From NCBI RefSeq assembly GCF_000310185.1, contig NZ_AMXD01000025.1, positions 1 through 35,275 of the forward strand: a DNA stretch of 35,275 bases, given 5' to 3'. The notes under the pieces are model-generated. The model did not search any database and was not told the DNA's origin. It saw only the letters and a list, made by a program, of their open reading frames with translations. This document shows, in pieces, positions 1-8,141 of the stretch; position 1 is the stretch's first letter, and each line of letters begins with the position of its first letter. The position numbers and the translations under genes are program-made. The stretch comes from Thauera aminoaromatica S2. Lineage in GTDB: Bacteria; Pseudomonadota; Gammaproteobacteria; Burkholderiales; Rhodocyclaceae.

Positions 1-416
1 AAGAGGCGGGCGAGCGCCGCGTCCGGGGGCTGCACGCCGCGACGGGCGGCGAGGGCGGTGATGCGCTGCCAGGCGATCGTGCGACGGAAACGCTCGAGGA
101 AGTCCTCGCCGTCGGTGAGCTCGACCGCGGCATGCACTGCCGCGCGGTCGCGCGCGAAGTTGGCGGGGTCGAGCGCGCCGTCGAGGCCGCCGGCGCCGGC
201 GCTGAGCACCAGGCCGAACTCGCGCGTGGCATGGACGCGGATCGACAGTTCGATCGCGTCCGCTGGCGCGGTCGTGGTGTGCAGGTCTGCGGCGGCGAGC
301 AGGCGGGCGAGCTCGTCGGCGTCCAGCGTCGCGCGCCCGGTTGCGAGGGCCGTGCGGTAGTGCTGCGCGGCCTCCCCTGCTGCGCGGCTGGCGGCATGGC
401 TTCGGACTTCGGTCAT
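1..416 (-). CDS. Partial acyl-CoA synthetase-like protein (ATP-grasp type), C-terminus beyond the window
   Basis: An open frame starts at ATG 416-414, preceded by a GGAG ribosome site, and runs off the left edge after about 138 codons. It lies 50 bases downstream of padJ on the same strand, so it is probably the last or a late gene of the pad operon. Residues about 54-85 (IELSIRVH, then EFGLVLSAGAGGLDG) resemble the segment of NDP-forming acetyl-CoA synthetase beta/ATP-grasp_5 domains that normally reads like EFGPVLMFGLGG. From this I infer an acyl-CoA synthetase (ADP-forming) or a related ATP-grasp protein acting on an aromatic acid or its CoA ester. The catalytic part is not visible. Family assignment is moderate and substrate unknown. 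Confidence 0.5.
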   Translation of the reverse strand, partial: MTEVRSHAASRAAGEAAQHYRTALATGRATLDADELARLLAAADLHTTTAPADAIELSIRVHATREFGLVLSAGAGGLDGALDPANFARDRAAVHAAVELTDGEDFLERFRRTIAWQRITALAARRGVQPPDAALARL

Positions 417-466
417 CGGGTGTCTCCGTGTCTGTTCTTGTGGGGTGATGCGTTCCCGACGCGCCC

Positions 467-1786
467 TCAGGCGGTGCTGGTTGCGGCGTTGCGGCGGTCG
501 ATCACGCGCTTTGCCTTGCCGACCTGGGTGCGCTCGATGCTGTCGGGGTCGAGGATCTCGATCTCGGCGCTGATGCCGACGAAGCTCTTGATCGCGTGCC
601 GGACCTCCTCGCCGATCTGGCGGCGCAGGCCCTGGCCGATGCCGTCGGCGAGCTCGGGGCGCAACTCGGCGCGGACGGTGAGCTGGTCGAGGTGACCCTC
701 GCGGGTGAGCACGAGCTGGTAGTGGCCGCACAGCTTGTCGTGGCGCAGCAGCACCTCCTCGATCTGGGTCGGGAAGACGTTGACGCCGCGGATGATCAGC
801 ATGTCGTCGCTGCGCCCGGTGATCTTGTCGATGCGGCGCATCGCGCAGCCGCTGCCGGGCAGCAGGCGGGTGAGATCGCGGGTGCGGTAGCGGATCACCG
901 GCATCGCTTCCTTGGTGAGCGAGGTGAACACCAGCTCGCCACGCTCGCCGTCGGGCAGCACCTCGCCGGTGACCGGGTCGATGATTTCGGGATAGAAGTG
1001 GTCTTCCCAGATGTGCGGGCCGTCCTTGTGACCGACGAACTCGCAGGCCACCCCCGGGCCCATCACTTCGGACAGGCCATACACGTCGATCGCGTCGATG
1101 CCCAGCACGCGCTCGATCTCGGCGCGCATCTGGTTGGTCCACGGCTCGGCGCCGAACATGCCCAGCCGCAGCGTGGTCGCCGAGGGGTCGAGCCCCATGC
1201 GCTGCATCGTGTCGGCCAGTGTCAGCATGTAGGACGGCGTGGCCATGATCACCGTGGGGCGGAACTCCTGGATGAGCTGGATCTGCTTCTCGGTGTTGCC
1301 GCCGCCCATCGGGATCACCGTGGCGCCGAGCGCCTCGCCACCGTAGTGGGCGCCGAGGCCGCCGGTGAAGAGGCCGTAGCCGTAGGAGTTGAGGATGATG
1401 TCCTCGCAGCTCGCGCCGGCGACGCGCAGCGAGCGCGCCATGACCGCGGCCCAGCGCTCGATGTCGCCCTTGGTGTAGCCGACCACGGTGGGGCGGCCGG
1501 TGGTGCCGGACGAGGCATGCACGCGCACGATCTTGGCCATCGGCACCGCGAAGAGGCCGTAGGGATAGTTGTCGCGCAGGTCCTGCTTGGCGGTGAAGGG
1601 GAACCTCGCCAGGTCGGCTAGGCCGCGCAGGTCGGATGGCCGCACGCCGGCGGCCTCGAAGGCGTGCCGGTAGTGCGGCACGTTGTCCCAGGCGTGCTGC
1701 AGCGACCAGCGCATGCGCTCGAGCTGCAGCGCCTGCAGCTCGGCGCGGCTCATCTGCTCCGGGGGGGACGGCTTCTCATTGCTCAT
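467..1786 (-). CDS. padJ: Phenylacetate-CoA ligase (AMP-forming)
   Basis: Predicted to activate phenylacetate with ATP and CoA to phenylacetyl-CoA, the entry step of anaerobic phenylacetate degradation in the cytoplasm. The 439-residue protein is the usual length for PaaK-type ligases. It shows the adenylate-forming P-loop SSGTTGRPT at residues 92-100, the YRTRD motif, and a C-terminal hinge/lid segment (GRSDDMLIIRGVNVFP) ending in a small AMP-binding C-terminal domain. The start ATG overlaps the end of padI by 11 bases, so the two are translationally coupled. Its place at the end of padB-I fixes phenylacetate as the likely substrate. Sequence alone cannot separate it from the aerobic PaaK isoenzyme, but the operon does. 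Confidence 0.93.
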   Translation of the reverse strand: MSNEKPSPPEQMSRAELQALQLERMRWSLQHAWDNVPHYRHAFEAAGVRPSDLRGLADLARFPFTAKQDLRDNYPYGLFAVPMAKIVRVHASSGTTGRPTVVGYTKGDIERWAAVMARSLRVAGASCEDIILNSYGYGLFTGGLGAHYGGEALGATVIPMGGGNTEKQIQLIQEFRPTVIMATPSYMLTLADTMQRMGLDPSATTLRLGMFGAEPWTNQMRAEIERVLGIDAIDVYGLSEVMGPGVACEFVGHKDGPHIWEDHFYPEIIDPVTGEVLPDGERGELVFTSLTKEAMPVIRYRTRDLTRLLPGSGCAMRRIDKITGRSDDMLIIRGVNVFPTQIEEVLLRHDKLCGHYQLVLTREGHLDQLTVRAELRPELADGIGQGLRRQIGEEVRHAIKSFVGISAEIEILDPDSIERTQVGKAKRVIDRRNAATSTA

Positions 1787-3131
1787 CGGCCTGCTCCGCG
1801 ATCTTGCGCACGAAGCGCAGGTTCTCGGCCACCTTGTTCTGGATGTGCTCGACCTGCTCCGGGCTGAGGTGGCGGAAGCGCCCCATGGCCTTGAGGTAGT
1901 CGGCCACCGGCAGCGGCTTGTCCACCGGGCGGGTGAAGTGCAGCCCGGCCTCGGGGGTGTATTCCCACAGGGTGACGAAGTTCGACTCCACCGCCTTGCG
2001 CGCGACCTCGATGTTGAGCGCGCTCTGGAAGCGCCAGCCGGTGGTGCAGGGCGAATACACGTGCAGGTAGGCGAAGCCCCGCTCGGAGGCGGCGAGGGCC
2101 TTGTCGAGCTTCTCGTAGAGGTCCTCCATGTACGCGGTCGACGCGGTGGCGACGTATTCGCAGCGGTGGTTCACCATGATCATCGGCAGGTTCTTGGCGT
2201 CTTGCGTCTTGCCGCGGCCATGTGCGCCGATCGGGGTGGTCGAGGTCCATGCGCCGTAGGGCGTGCAGCTCGAGCGCTGCATGCCGGTGTTCATGTAGCC
2301 CTCGTTGTCGACCACCATGAAGAGGATGCGCTCGCCGCGCTCGGCCGCGCCCGAGAGCGACTGGAAGCCGACGTCCGAGGCGCCGCCGTCGCCGGCGATC
2401 GCCATCGCGGTGACCTTGCGGCCGACGCGCTCGTACTGGCGCTTGACCCCGGCGAGCATCGACGCGGTGTTGGTGAGCAGCGGGTGGAAGACCGGGACCT
2501 TGGTGCCGGTGGTGCCGTTGAAGCCCACCGAGCCCATGCCGGGCACGCAGCCCGGCGGGGTGGCGAGCACGGTGTCGGGGCCGACGCGGCGCAGCGCGTG
2601 GCGCATCAGCAGCTCGGTGTTGCAGCCCTGGCAGCCTGCCAGGCCGGGTGCGAACAGGTCTTCCCAGCTGCCGACCTCGTTGTAGATGCGCGCGGTGGTG
2701 ATGTGGCGCAGCGCGCCGGTGGGGCAGGCGGGCACGCAGGCCGGCTTGCCCTCGCAGGTGTCGCACTTGCTGACACGGCCGCTGTGCTCGTCGAGGGCGA
2801 TGCCGGCGTAGGTGCAGCCGATGGTGCACAGCAGGCAGTCGACGCACTTCGAGGCGTCCCAGTCGATCACGCCGGTGGTGCCGTTCTTGCCGAGCGCGCC
2901 CGCCGGGCACACGGTGACGCACTTGGGATCGGCGCACTGGCGGCACAGCGCGAGCTCGAACTCGCCCGGGCGGGGCGGCTCGATGCGGGCGCCGCCGCTG
3001 CGCACGATCTGGATCAGCGAGCGCGTGGTGTCGGTGGAGTCGAACTTGACGCTCGCGCACGCCGTCATGCATTTGCCGCAGCCGTCGCACTTGGCGGGGT
3101 CGAAGGCGATGGTGGAGTAGGCTTGTCCCAT
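1776..3131 (-). CDS. padI: Phenylglyoxylate dehydrogenase (acylating) beta subunit with N-terminal ferredoxin domain
   Basis: Thiamine-diphosphate subunit of the enzyme that turns phenylglyoxylate, CoA and NAD+ into benzoyl-CoA, CO2 and NADH. The first ~160 of 451 residues form a polyferredoxin domain with four cysteine groups: CDGCGKCMTAC, CRQCADPKCVTVCP, CVDCLLCTIGC and CDTC followed by CVPACP. The rest is the TPP-binding domain of pyruvate:ferredoxin oxidoreductase beta subunits: a cysteine-rich CQGCNTELL segment, GDGGASDVGFQ for diphosphate/Mg, and NEGYMNTGMQ. Fusion of the ferredoxin to the beta subunit, alongside a separate delta ferredoxin (PadF), gives the complex an unusually high cluster count. 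It is separated from padH by ten bases and overlaps padJ. Confidence 0.92.
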   Translation of the reverse strand: MGQAYSTIAFDPAKCDGCGKCMTACASVKFDSTDTTRSLIQIVRSGGARIEPPRPGEFELALCRQCADPKCVTVCPAGALGKNGTTGVIDWDASKCVDCLLCTIGCTYAGIALDEHSGRVSKCDTCEGKPACVPACPTGALRHITTARIYNEVGSWEDLFAPGLAGCQGCNTELLMRHALRRVGPDTVLATPPGCVPGMGSVGFNGTTGTKVPVFHPLLTNTASMLAGVKRQYERVGRKVTAMAIAGDGGASDVGFQSLSGAAERGERILFMVVDNEGYMNTGMQRSSCTPYGAWTSTTPIGAHGRGKTQDAKNLPMIMVNHRCEYVATASTAYMEDLYEKLDKALAASERGFAYLHVYSPCTTGWRFQSALNIEVARKAVESNFVTLWEYTPEAGLHFTRPVDKPLPVADYLKAMGRFRHLSPEQVEHIQNKVAENLRFVRKIAEQADEQ

Positions 3132-3141
3132 GATCTTCCCC

Positions 3142-4398
3142 TTAGCGCCAGAGCTGCGACATGAGCTCGCGGCCGGTGGCGAGCGGCTGCGCGAAGAAGC
3201 GTTCGCGCAGCGGTCCGAGATCGGTGCGGCGCAGGATGAGCTGGGCCATCACGCCGGCATCGAAGAATTCATTCACCCCGAAGATGCCGGTCAGGCGCTC
3301 GTCGCGGTCGAACACCGCGCGCAGGTAGCGCCCGCTCGCGGCGTCGAAGCGCACCTGCGCGCGCCCGCCCTCGGGGACCGCGGCGCTGCCCACCGAGATC
3401 GCGTGGCGGCCGAAGAAGTGGTAGGTGTTGAGCGGCAGACCGCCCGCGTAGGGCTTGAGCCCGGGATCTTCCGCCATCGCCATGCCGGCGATGCGGCCCT
3501 GGAGCGTGGCGTCGGGCAGGATCGCGTTCATCACCGGCGTGCCGGTGAAGAAGCCGCGCGCCTGCGCACAGTCGCCGGCGGACCAGACGTCCTCTGCGCT
3601 CGTGCGCATGGTGTCGTCGACCAGGATGCCGCGCTCGGTGGCGATGCCGCTGCCGTCGAGATAACCGAGCTCGGGGCGCACGCCGACCGCGACCAGCAGC
3701 AGGTCGGTGGGGATGGTGTCGCCGTTGTCGAGCTTCAGGGTGGCGCCGTCGGCGCTCGGCTCGAGGCCGACGACGCGGTGGCCGGTGCGGATCTTCGCGC
3801 CGTTGCCGAGGAAGGCCTGCTCGATCATGCCGGCGGCGACCTCGTCGAAGTAGCCGGAGGTGAGCTGCTTGCTCATCTCGACGATGGTGACGCTGGCCCC
3901 GGCCTTGACCAGGTTTTCGGCGGCGTGCATGCCGACCAGGCCGGCACCGAGCACGACCGCGTTCTTCGACGCGGCCATCGCCGCACGCAGCCGGGTGGCG
4001 TCGTCGAGCGTGCGCAGCACGTGGTAGTCGACGCGCTCGATGCCGGGGATGGGCGGCACGATCGGGCTGGCGCCGGTGGCGAGGAGCAGCTTGCGGTAGC
4101 CGATGGTGCTGCCGTCGGCCAGGCGCGCCTGATGCGCCGCGGGGTCGAGGCCGGCGAGCGCGCAGCCGCTGCGGTAATCGACCTTGTTCGCGGTGAAGAA
4201 GTCGTCGTCGCGCAGGAACACGCGTTCGGGCGTCGAGCGCCCCGAGACCACGTAGGGCAGCACGGTGGGCGAGTAGGGGCGGTGCGGATCACGGGTGACG
4301 ACGGTGATGCTGCCGTCGCCGTCGTGCATGCGGATCGCGTTGATGGCCTCGAGCGCGGCGTGGCTGCTGCCGGCGATCAGGTAGTCGGTGGTGTGCAT
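3142..4398 (-). CDS. padH: Phenylglyoxylate dehydrogenase epsilon subunit, FAD/NAD(P) pyridine nucleotide-disulfide type oxidoreductase
   Basis: A 418-residue flavoprotein subunit expected to pass electrons from the iron-sulfur centres of the phenylglyoxylate dehydrogenase complex to NAD+. The N-terminus has a variant FAD-binding turn (YLIAGSSHAALEA, without the canonical GxGxxG). A standard second Rossmann motif, VVLGAGLVGMHAAE, lies near residue 170. TSAEDVWSAGDCAQ is the typical C-terminal FAD-binding segment of this family. No redox-active CxxxxC is present, so it is a NADH:acceptor-type reductase rather than a disulfide reductase. It sits between the alpha and beta subunit genes with gaps of 24 and 10 bases. 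An NAD-reducing flavin subunit explains why this enzyme uses NAD+ although its relatives reduce ferredoxin. Confidence 0.9.
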   Translation of the reverse strand: MHTTDYLIAGSSHAALEAINAIRMHDGDGSITVVTRDPHRPYSPTVLPYVVSGRSTPERVFLRDDDFFTANKVDYRSGCALAGLDPAAHQARLADGSTIGYRKLLLATGASPIVPPIPGIERVDYHVLRTLDDATRLRAAMAASKNAVVLGAGLVGMHAAENLVKAGASVTIVEMSKQLTSGYFDEVAAGMIEQAFLGNGAKIRTGHRVVGLEPSADGATLKLDNGDTIPTDLLLVAVGVRPELGYLDGSGIATERGILVDDTMRTSAEDVWSAGDCAQARGFFTGTPVMNAILPDATLQGRIAGMAMAEDPGLKPYAGGLPLNTYHFFGRHAISVGSAAVPEGGRAQVRFDAASGRYLRAVFDRDERLTGIFGVNEFFDAGVMAQLILRRTDLGPLRERFFAQPLATGRELMSQLWR

Positions 4399-4422
4399 GG
4401 CGGTTTCCTCGGTCCTTGGCGC

Positions 4423-5679
4423 TCAGTCTTTGGCGTTGAGCCACACCGGCTCGTCGGAGGGCGCTCGCTCGAGCAGGGCGCGGGTCTCGTCGATGACGCG
4501 GTGGAAGGTGGTGACGGTGAGGTCGGCGCCGGCCAGGCCGCCGATGAAGCTTTGCGCCGGCACCTGGCGGCCGAGGCGGTAGAGCACGCCGAGGGTTTCC
4601 TGGAACATCGGGCCGCAGTTCCAGCGGAAATTGACCGAGCGGTCGACCACGCCGAGCGCACGCACGCCGCGCAACGCGTGCTGCAGCGCCTCGACCGGGA
4701 AGGGGCTGAAGGTCTTGATCTTGATGAGGCCCACCTTCTCGCCGGCCGCGCGGGCCTCGTCGACCGCGTCCTTGGCGGCGCCGGTCATGCTGCCCAGGGT
4801 CATGATTGCGTACTCGGCGTCGTCGAGCCGGTATTCCTCGACCAGCGGTGCGAAGCGGTGGGCTTCGCCGAAGCGGCGCGCCCAGTCCTCGTGCATCTCG
4901 GTGATCACGTGCAGTGCGTTCTTCATGCCGGCGCACTGGCCGCGGCGGTAGCGCACGAAGGTCTCCGGACCGTTGCCGCCCGAGCCGCCGGTGAGCGGGT
5001 CGACCGCCATCGGACGCAGCGGGTCGAGGGCGACGTGCCAGTTGACGTCCTTGTGTCCCATGAAGTCGTCCACCTCGGCCTGATCGGGCATCTCGATGCG
5101 CGAGGTGCCATAGGAGAGGTAGTTGCCGTCGAGGCAGACGTTCACCGGCAGCATCACGTCGTGATGCTCGGCGAGGCGGAAGGCCATCACCGTGGTGTCG
5201 AGGACTTCCTGGACGGTCTCGCAGTACATCTGGATCCAGCCCGCCTCGCGCACCGTCATCGCGTCCTGGTGGCCACCCCACACCGACTGCGGGGTGATGC
5301 CGTCGCGGGTGACGATGGTCATCACCAGCGGCAGGCGCATGCCCGAGGTGCGGAAGTAGGGCTCGAACATGAAGGCGAGGCCGGGGCCGCAGGTCGCGGT
5401 GTAGGTGCGTGCGCCGGCGAGCGCGCCGCCCTGCAGCACCGACAGCACCGAATGCTCGCCCTCGGCATCGACGATGTCGGCGTCCATCCTGCCGTCGGCG
5501 ATGAGCTTGGCGAGCTTCTCGACCAGCGAGGTTTGCGGCGTGATCGGGTACACCGCGACCATGTCGGGGCGGGCGAGCGCGACGCCGAGCGCGGCGGCCT
5601 CATTGCCCTCGCACAGCATCAGCTGCGGTGCCGGGCGCTTTTCGGTGGTGGGAGCGGTGTCGAGCGTGGTGGTGTTCAT
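4423..5679 (-). CDS. padG: Phenylglyoxylate dehydrogenase alpha subunit
   Basis: The 418-residue alpha subunit of the 2-oxoacid oxidoreductase complex, contributing the pyrimidine-binding side of the TPP site. It begins with a short polar leader, then the family signature around MLCEGNEAAALGVALA and VYPITPQTSLVEK, followed by DAEGEHS and TATCGPGLAFMFEP, all typical of PorA/KorA domain I. A C-terminal transketolase-like domain follows (YAIMTLGSMTGAAKDAVDEA). I chose ATG 5679 because it forms an ATGA overlap with the padF stop. The longer in-frame extension reads back through padF in the wrong frame. Role and partner subunits follow from the padE-I order. Confidence 0.92.
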   Translation of the reverse strand: MNTTTLDTAPTTEKRPAPQLMLCEGNEAAALGVALARPDMVAVYPITPQTSLVEKLAKLIADGRMDADIVDAEGEHSVLSVLQGGALAGARTYTATCGPGLAFMFEPYFRTSGMRLPLVMTIVTRDGITPQSVWGGHQDAMTVREAGWIQMYCETVQEVLDTTVMAFRLAEHHDVMLPVNVCLDGNYLSYGTSRIEMPDQAEVDDFMGHKDVNWHVALDPLRPMAVDPLTGGSGGNGPETFVRYRRGQCAGMKNALHVITEMHEDWARRFGEAHRFAPLVEEYRLDDAEYAIMTLGSMTGAAKDAVDEARAAGEKVGLIKIKTFSPFPVEALQHALRGVRALGVVDRSVNFRWNCGPMFQETLGVLYRLGRQVPAQSFIGGLAGADLTVTTFHRVIDETRALLERAPSDEPVWLNAKD

Positions 5680-5978
5680 TGCGCCTCCGGAATCATGGTG
5701 ATCGCCCGCTGCGGGCATTCGTGCGCGCAAATGCCGCAGCCCTTGCAGGTCTTCATGTCGAAGTCGAACCAGGCGGCGTGCTCCTCGACGCACTGCACCG
5801 GACAGTAGAGCCAGCACACCGCGCACTTGACGCACTTGTCGCGATCGACGACCGGGCGGAAGCTGCGCCAGTCGCCCGGCAACATCGGACTCTGCTCGGT
5901 GGCGACCGGACAGAGGTCGTCGGGAACCCCGGCCTCCTTGAGGTGCCAGGCCGGGTAGTGTTGGTGGCGTTCGCTCAT
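5676..5978 (-). CDS. padF: Phenylglyoxylate dehydrogenase delta subunit, 2[4Fe-4S] ferredoxin
   Basis: A 100-residue ferredoxin subunit. Cys49, 52, 55 and 59 (CVKCAVCWLYCP) and Cys78, 81, 84 and 88 (CKGCGICAHECP) give two [4Fe-4S] clusters. The first ~45 residues are an extension that is common in delta subunits of pyruvate-type oxidoreductases. It should carry electrons from the TPP site towards the clusters of PadI and the flavin of PadH. Start and stop each overlap the neighbouring genes by the tetranucleotide ATGA, so expression is coupled to padE and padG. Confidence 0.92.
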   Translation of the reverse strand: MSERHQHYPAWHLKEAGVPDDLCPVATEQSPMLPGDWRSFRPVVDRDKCVKCAVCWLYCPVQCVEEHAAWFDFDMKTCKGCGICAHECPQRAITMIPEAQ

Positions 5979-6547
5979 GCTGTGATCCTCCGTTCGAGGG
6001 TGTGCACGGTCGTTTCCGCATAGCCGCGCTCGAGGGCGTCGAGGTTCTGCCGCAGGCCGGCGTCGCGGAAATCGGATTGCTCGATCACCTTCTTCAGCGC
6101 CTCGAGCGAGACCTGGCCGGTGCTGCGCGCGAAGGCGCCGAGCATCAGGGTGTTGGTGATCGGGCGGCCGAAGATCTCGGTGGCGATGCGCACCGCGTCG
6201 CACAGGCCGACGGTGCCGACGCTGTCGGGCACGTCGATCTCGGCGAGCGGGCGCGAGGTCGCCTGCACCAGGGTGCCGCCGGGCTTGAGGCCGGCGAAGA
6301 TGTTCACGGTGCGGGCGAGCGCGGGATCGACGCAGACGATGCAGTCGGGTGCGTAGATGTTGGTGAGCTGGCGGATCGGCTGTTCGCTCGCGCGGATGAA
6401 GGACACCACCGGCGCGCCGCGGCGCTCGAAGCCGAAGGCGGGAATGGAGACGGCGTACTTGCCGTCGAACACGAGTGCGGTCGCGAGCAGCTGGGCCGCA
6501 AGCACCGCGCCCTGCCCGCCACGACCATGGATCCTGACCTCGTACAT
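5975..6547 (-). CDS. padE: Phenylglyoxylate dehydrogenase gamma subunit
   Basis: A 190-residue gamma subunit of the pyruvate/ketoacid oxidoreductase family. The N-terminal GRGGQGAVLAAQLLA (from residue 8) is the conserved glycine-rich CoA-region motif. FGFERRGAPVVSFIR and PDCIVCVDP follow at the positions usual for the family. ATG 6547 is preceded by a purine-rich AGGAGC ribosome site. A longer frame exists upstream but enters padD, so it is not used. padE starts 65 bases after padD, the largest gap within the operon, and marks the border between the PadBCD and PadEFGHI enzymes. Confidence 0.92.
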   Translation of the reverse strand: MYEVRIHGRGGQGAVLAAQLLATALVFDGKYAVSIPAFGFERRGAPVVSFIRASEQPIRQLTNIYAPDCIVCVDPALARTVNIFAGLKPGGTLVQATSRPLAEIDVPDSVGTVGLCDAVRIATEIFGRPITNTLMLGAFARSTGQVSLEALKKVIEQSDFRDAGLRQNLDALERGYAETTVHTLERRITA

Positions 6548-6612
6548 GCGCTTTGCTCCTGATTTCGGCGGCGGTCCGGCATGGTCCGCCGCCCCGGGGT
6601 GGAGGGAGGGGT

Positions 6613-7494
6613 TCAGTTCCAGCCCGGCTTGACGCCGGGGTGCGAATAGCCGGGGGTGCGCGCGGGAACGTGCTGCAGCGCGAAACCCTGGGTGTAGGCG
6701 ATGCGGGTGATGAGCGCGAGCTTGAACAGCCAGCCGCTGGCGGCGACCGCGATGCCCGCGAGCGCGAGCAGTGCGGTGCCGAAGCTGCCGCCGGCGAAGA
6801 GCGCGATCAGCAGCACCGCCGCCGGCAGGGTGTGGCCGAGGAGGAGGAAGTGGCGATCGTTCTCGCGCAGCGCGCGCAGCGTCTTCAGGGGGGCGTTGTT
6901 CGGGCGGGCGAGATGGGCGGCGTAGCGCCGCGACAGCCAGAAGCGCAGCACGACCAGCACCAGCAGCGGGAAGGCGAACTCGGCGCCGGGCGAGCGGATG
7001 AGCAGCGGCGAGAGCAGCGCGAGCATGCCCGCGCCTTCGGCGAGCCCGGTGACCACGATCAGCGGCAGCAGCGCCGGCTCGCGCCAGGCCGGGATGCCGC
7101 GCGCGGCCTGCAGGATGCGCGCCTGGCAGTACAGGAAGACCAGGCCGGTCAGGGCGGCGAGCCAGGCGAAGAACAACCAGCCGCTGAGCAGCGCGATGAG
7201 GCCGCACAGGAAGAGCGGGCCGGCGACGATCGCCTCGCGGGTCATCCACGAGGTGCGCGCGTGGAAGAAGACGTTGAGCGCGCGCAGCGGACGACCGATC
7301 TCCATCCACACGCAGAACAGGCCGGCGCCGATGAAGGCGAGCGCGAGGAAGAGCGGCAGGCCGATCGCGGTGCCGTGGCCGCTGGCCGCGATCGCGCTCC
7401 ACAGCAGCAGTCCGGCGCCGGTGCCGCCGCCGATGAAGTTGCCCGCGGCACGTTCGTCCCAGAAGGGCTGCAGTTCGGGTTCGACGCCTCTCAT
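6613..7494 (-). CDS. padD: Phenylacetyl-CoA:acceptor oxidoreductase membrane subunit (NrfD/PsrC-like)
   Basis: A 293-residue, strongly hydrophobic protein with about eight predicted membrane segments, for example around GAGLLLWSAIAASG, LPLFLALAFIGAGLF and LIVVTGLAEGAGMLAL. This is the fold of NrfD/PsrC/DmsC membrane anchors. It probably anchors PadBC to the inner membrane and hands electrons to quinone, in line with the membrane-bound nature reported for phenylacetyl-CoA:acceptor oxidoreductase. The WMEIGRPLRALNVFFHARTS stretch resembles the conserved early segment of DmsC/NrfD proteins. The start ATG 7494 overlaps the padC stop (ATGA). The polar C-terminal tail after about residue 275 is probably cytoplasmic. 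Confidence 0.88.
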   Translation of the reverse strand: MRGVEPELQPFWDERAAGNFIGGGTGAGLLLWSAIAASGHGTAIGLPLFLALAFIGAGLFCVWMEIGRPLRALNVFFHARTSWMTREAIVAGPLFLCGLIALLSGWLFFAWLAALTGLVFLYCQARILQAARGIPAWREPALLPLIVVTGLAEGAGMLALLSPLLIRSPGAEFAFPLLVLVVLRFWLSRRYAAHLARPNNAPLKTLRALRENDRHFLLLGHTLPAAVLLIALFAGGSFGTALLALAGIAVAASGWLFKLALITRIAYTQGFALQHVPARTPGYSHPGVKPGWN

Positions 7495-8141
7495 TGCTTT
7501 TTCTCCCAGAGATAGAAGAAGCCGGGGCCGGTGCCGAGCTCCTCGTGCATGCGGAAATGCTCGTTCTCGCGCAGCAGGCGCGAGGCCTTGCTGTCGGGGT
7601 CGTCGATGTCGCCGAAGGTGAGCGCGCTGGCGATGCAGGCGTTGGCGCAGGCCGGGGTGGCGTCGGGATCGACGCCGGGCACGAGGCCGTGGGCGTGGCC
7701 GTAGTCGATGCGGTCGGAGCAGAAGGTGCACTTGGTGGCCACGCCGATGCGCGCCGGGTCGGTACGCTTCACCTCGTTGGCCATCTTGCCCTCGCCATAG
7801 GCGGGGGTGTCGCGGGTGACCTTGTAGCGTGCGTTGTACGGACAGGCGACCGAACAGTAGGCACAGCCGATGCACAGGTCGTAGTCGATGGTGACCAGAC
7901 CGTCGGCGCGCTTCTTGGTGGCGGTGGTGGGGCACACCGTCTCGCACGGCGGCTCGTCGCAGTGCTGGCATCCCACCGGGACGAAGCTGCGGGTGACGTC
8001 GGGGAATTCGCCCGCCTCGACGTCGAGCACCCAGCGCCATTGCACGCCCGGCGGGGTGGCGTTGGTGTGCTTGCAGGCGGCGGTGCAGGTCTGGCAGCCG
8101 ACGCAGCGGCGCAGGTCGACCACCATGGCGTAGCGGGTCAT
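7491..8141 (-). CDS. padC: Phenylacetyl-CoA:acceptor oxidoreductase iron-sulfur subunit
   Basis: A 216-residue four-cluster ferredoxin of the DmsB/NrfC/PsrB type. Cysteine groups begin at Cys13, 16, 19 and 23 (CVGCQTCTAAC) and continue with CQHCDEPPCETVCP, CIGCAYCSVACP, and the split pair CTFC plus CANAC near the C-terminus. There is room for four [4Fe-4S] clusters forming a wire from the molybdenum subunit PadB to the membrane subunit PadD. There is no signal peptide, which fits a cytoplasm-facing enzyme with a CoA substrate. Start and stop both overlap neighbours through ATGA, so padB, padC and padD are translationally coupled. Confidence 0.92.
   Translation of the reverse strand: MTRYAMVVDLRRCVGCQTCTAACKHTNATPPGVQWRWVLDVEAGEFPDVTRSFVPVGCQHCDEPPCETVCPTTATKKRADGLVTIDYDLCIGCAYCSVACPYNARYKVTRDTPAYGEGKMANEVKRTDPARIGVATKCTFCSDRIDYGHAHGLVPGVDPDATPACANACIASALTFGDIDDPDSKASRLLRENEHFRMHEELGTGPGFFYLWEKKQ

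Noticed and set aside
3130-5808. A very long plus-strand open frame (892 codons) opposite padF/padG/padH
   Set aside because: It is an antisense shadow typical of GC-rich DNA: composition rich in Ala/Gly/Arg/His/Val with no domain, opposite three well-supported genes with recognised motifs.
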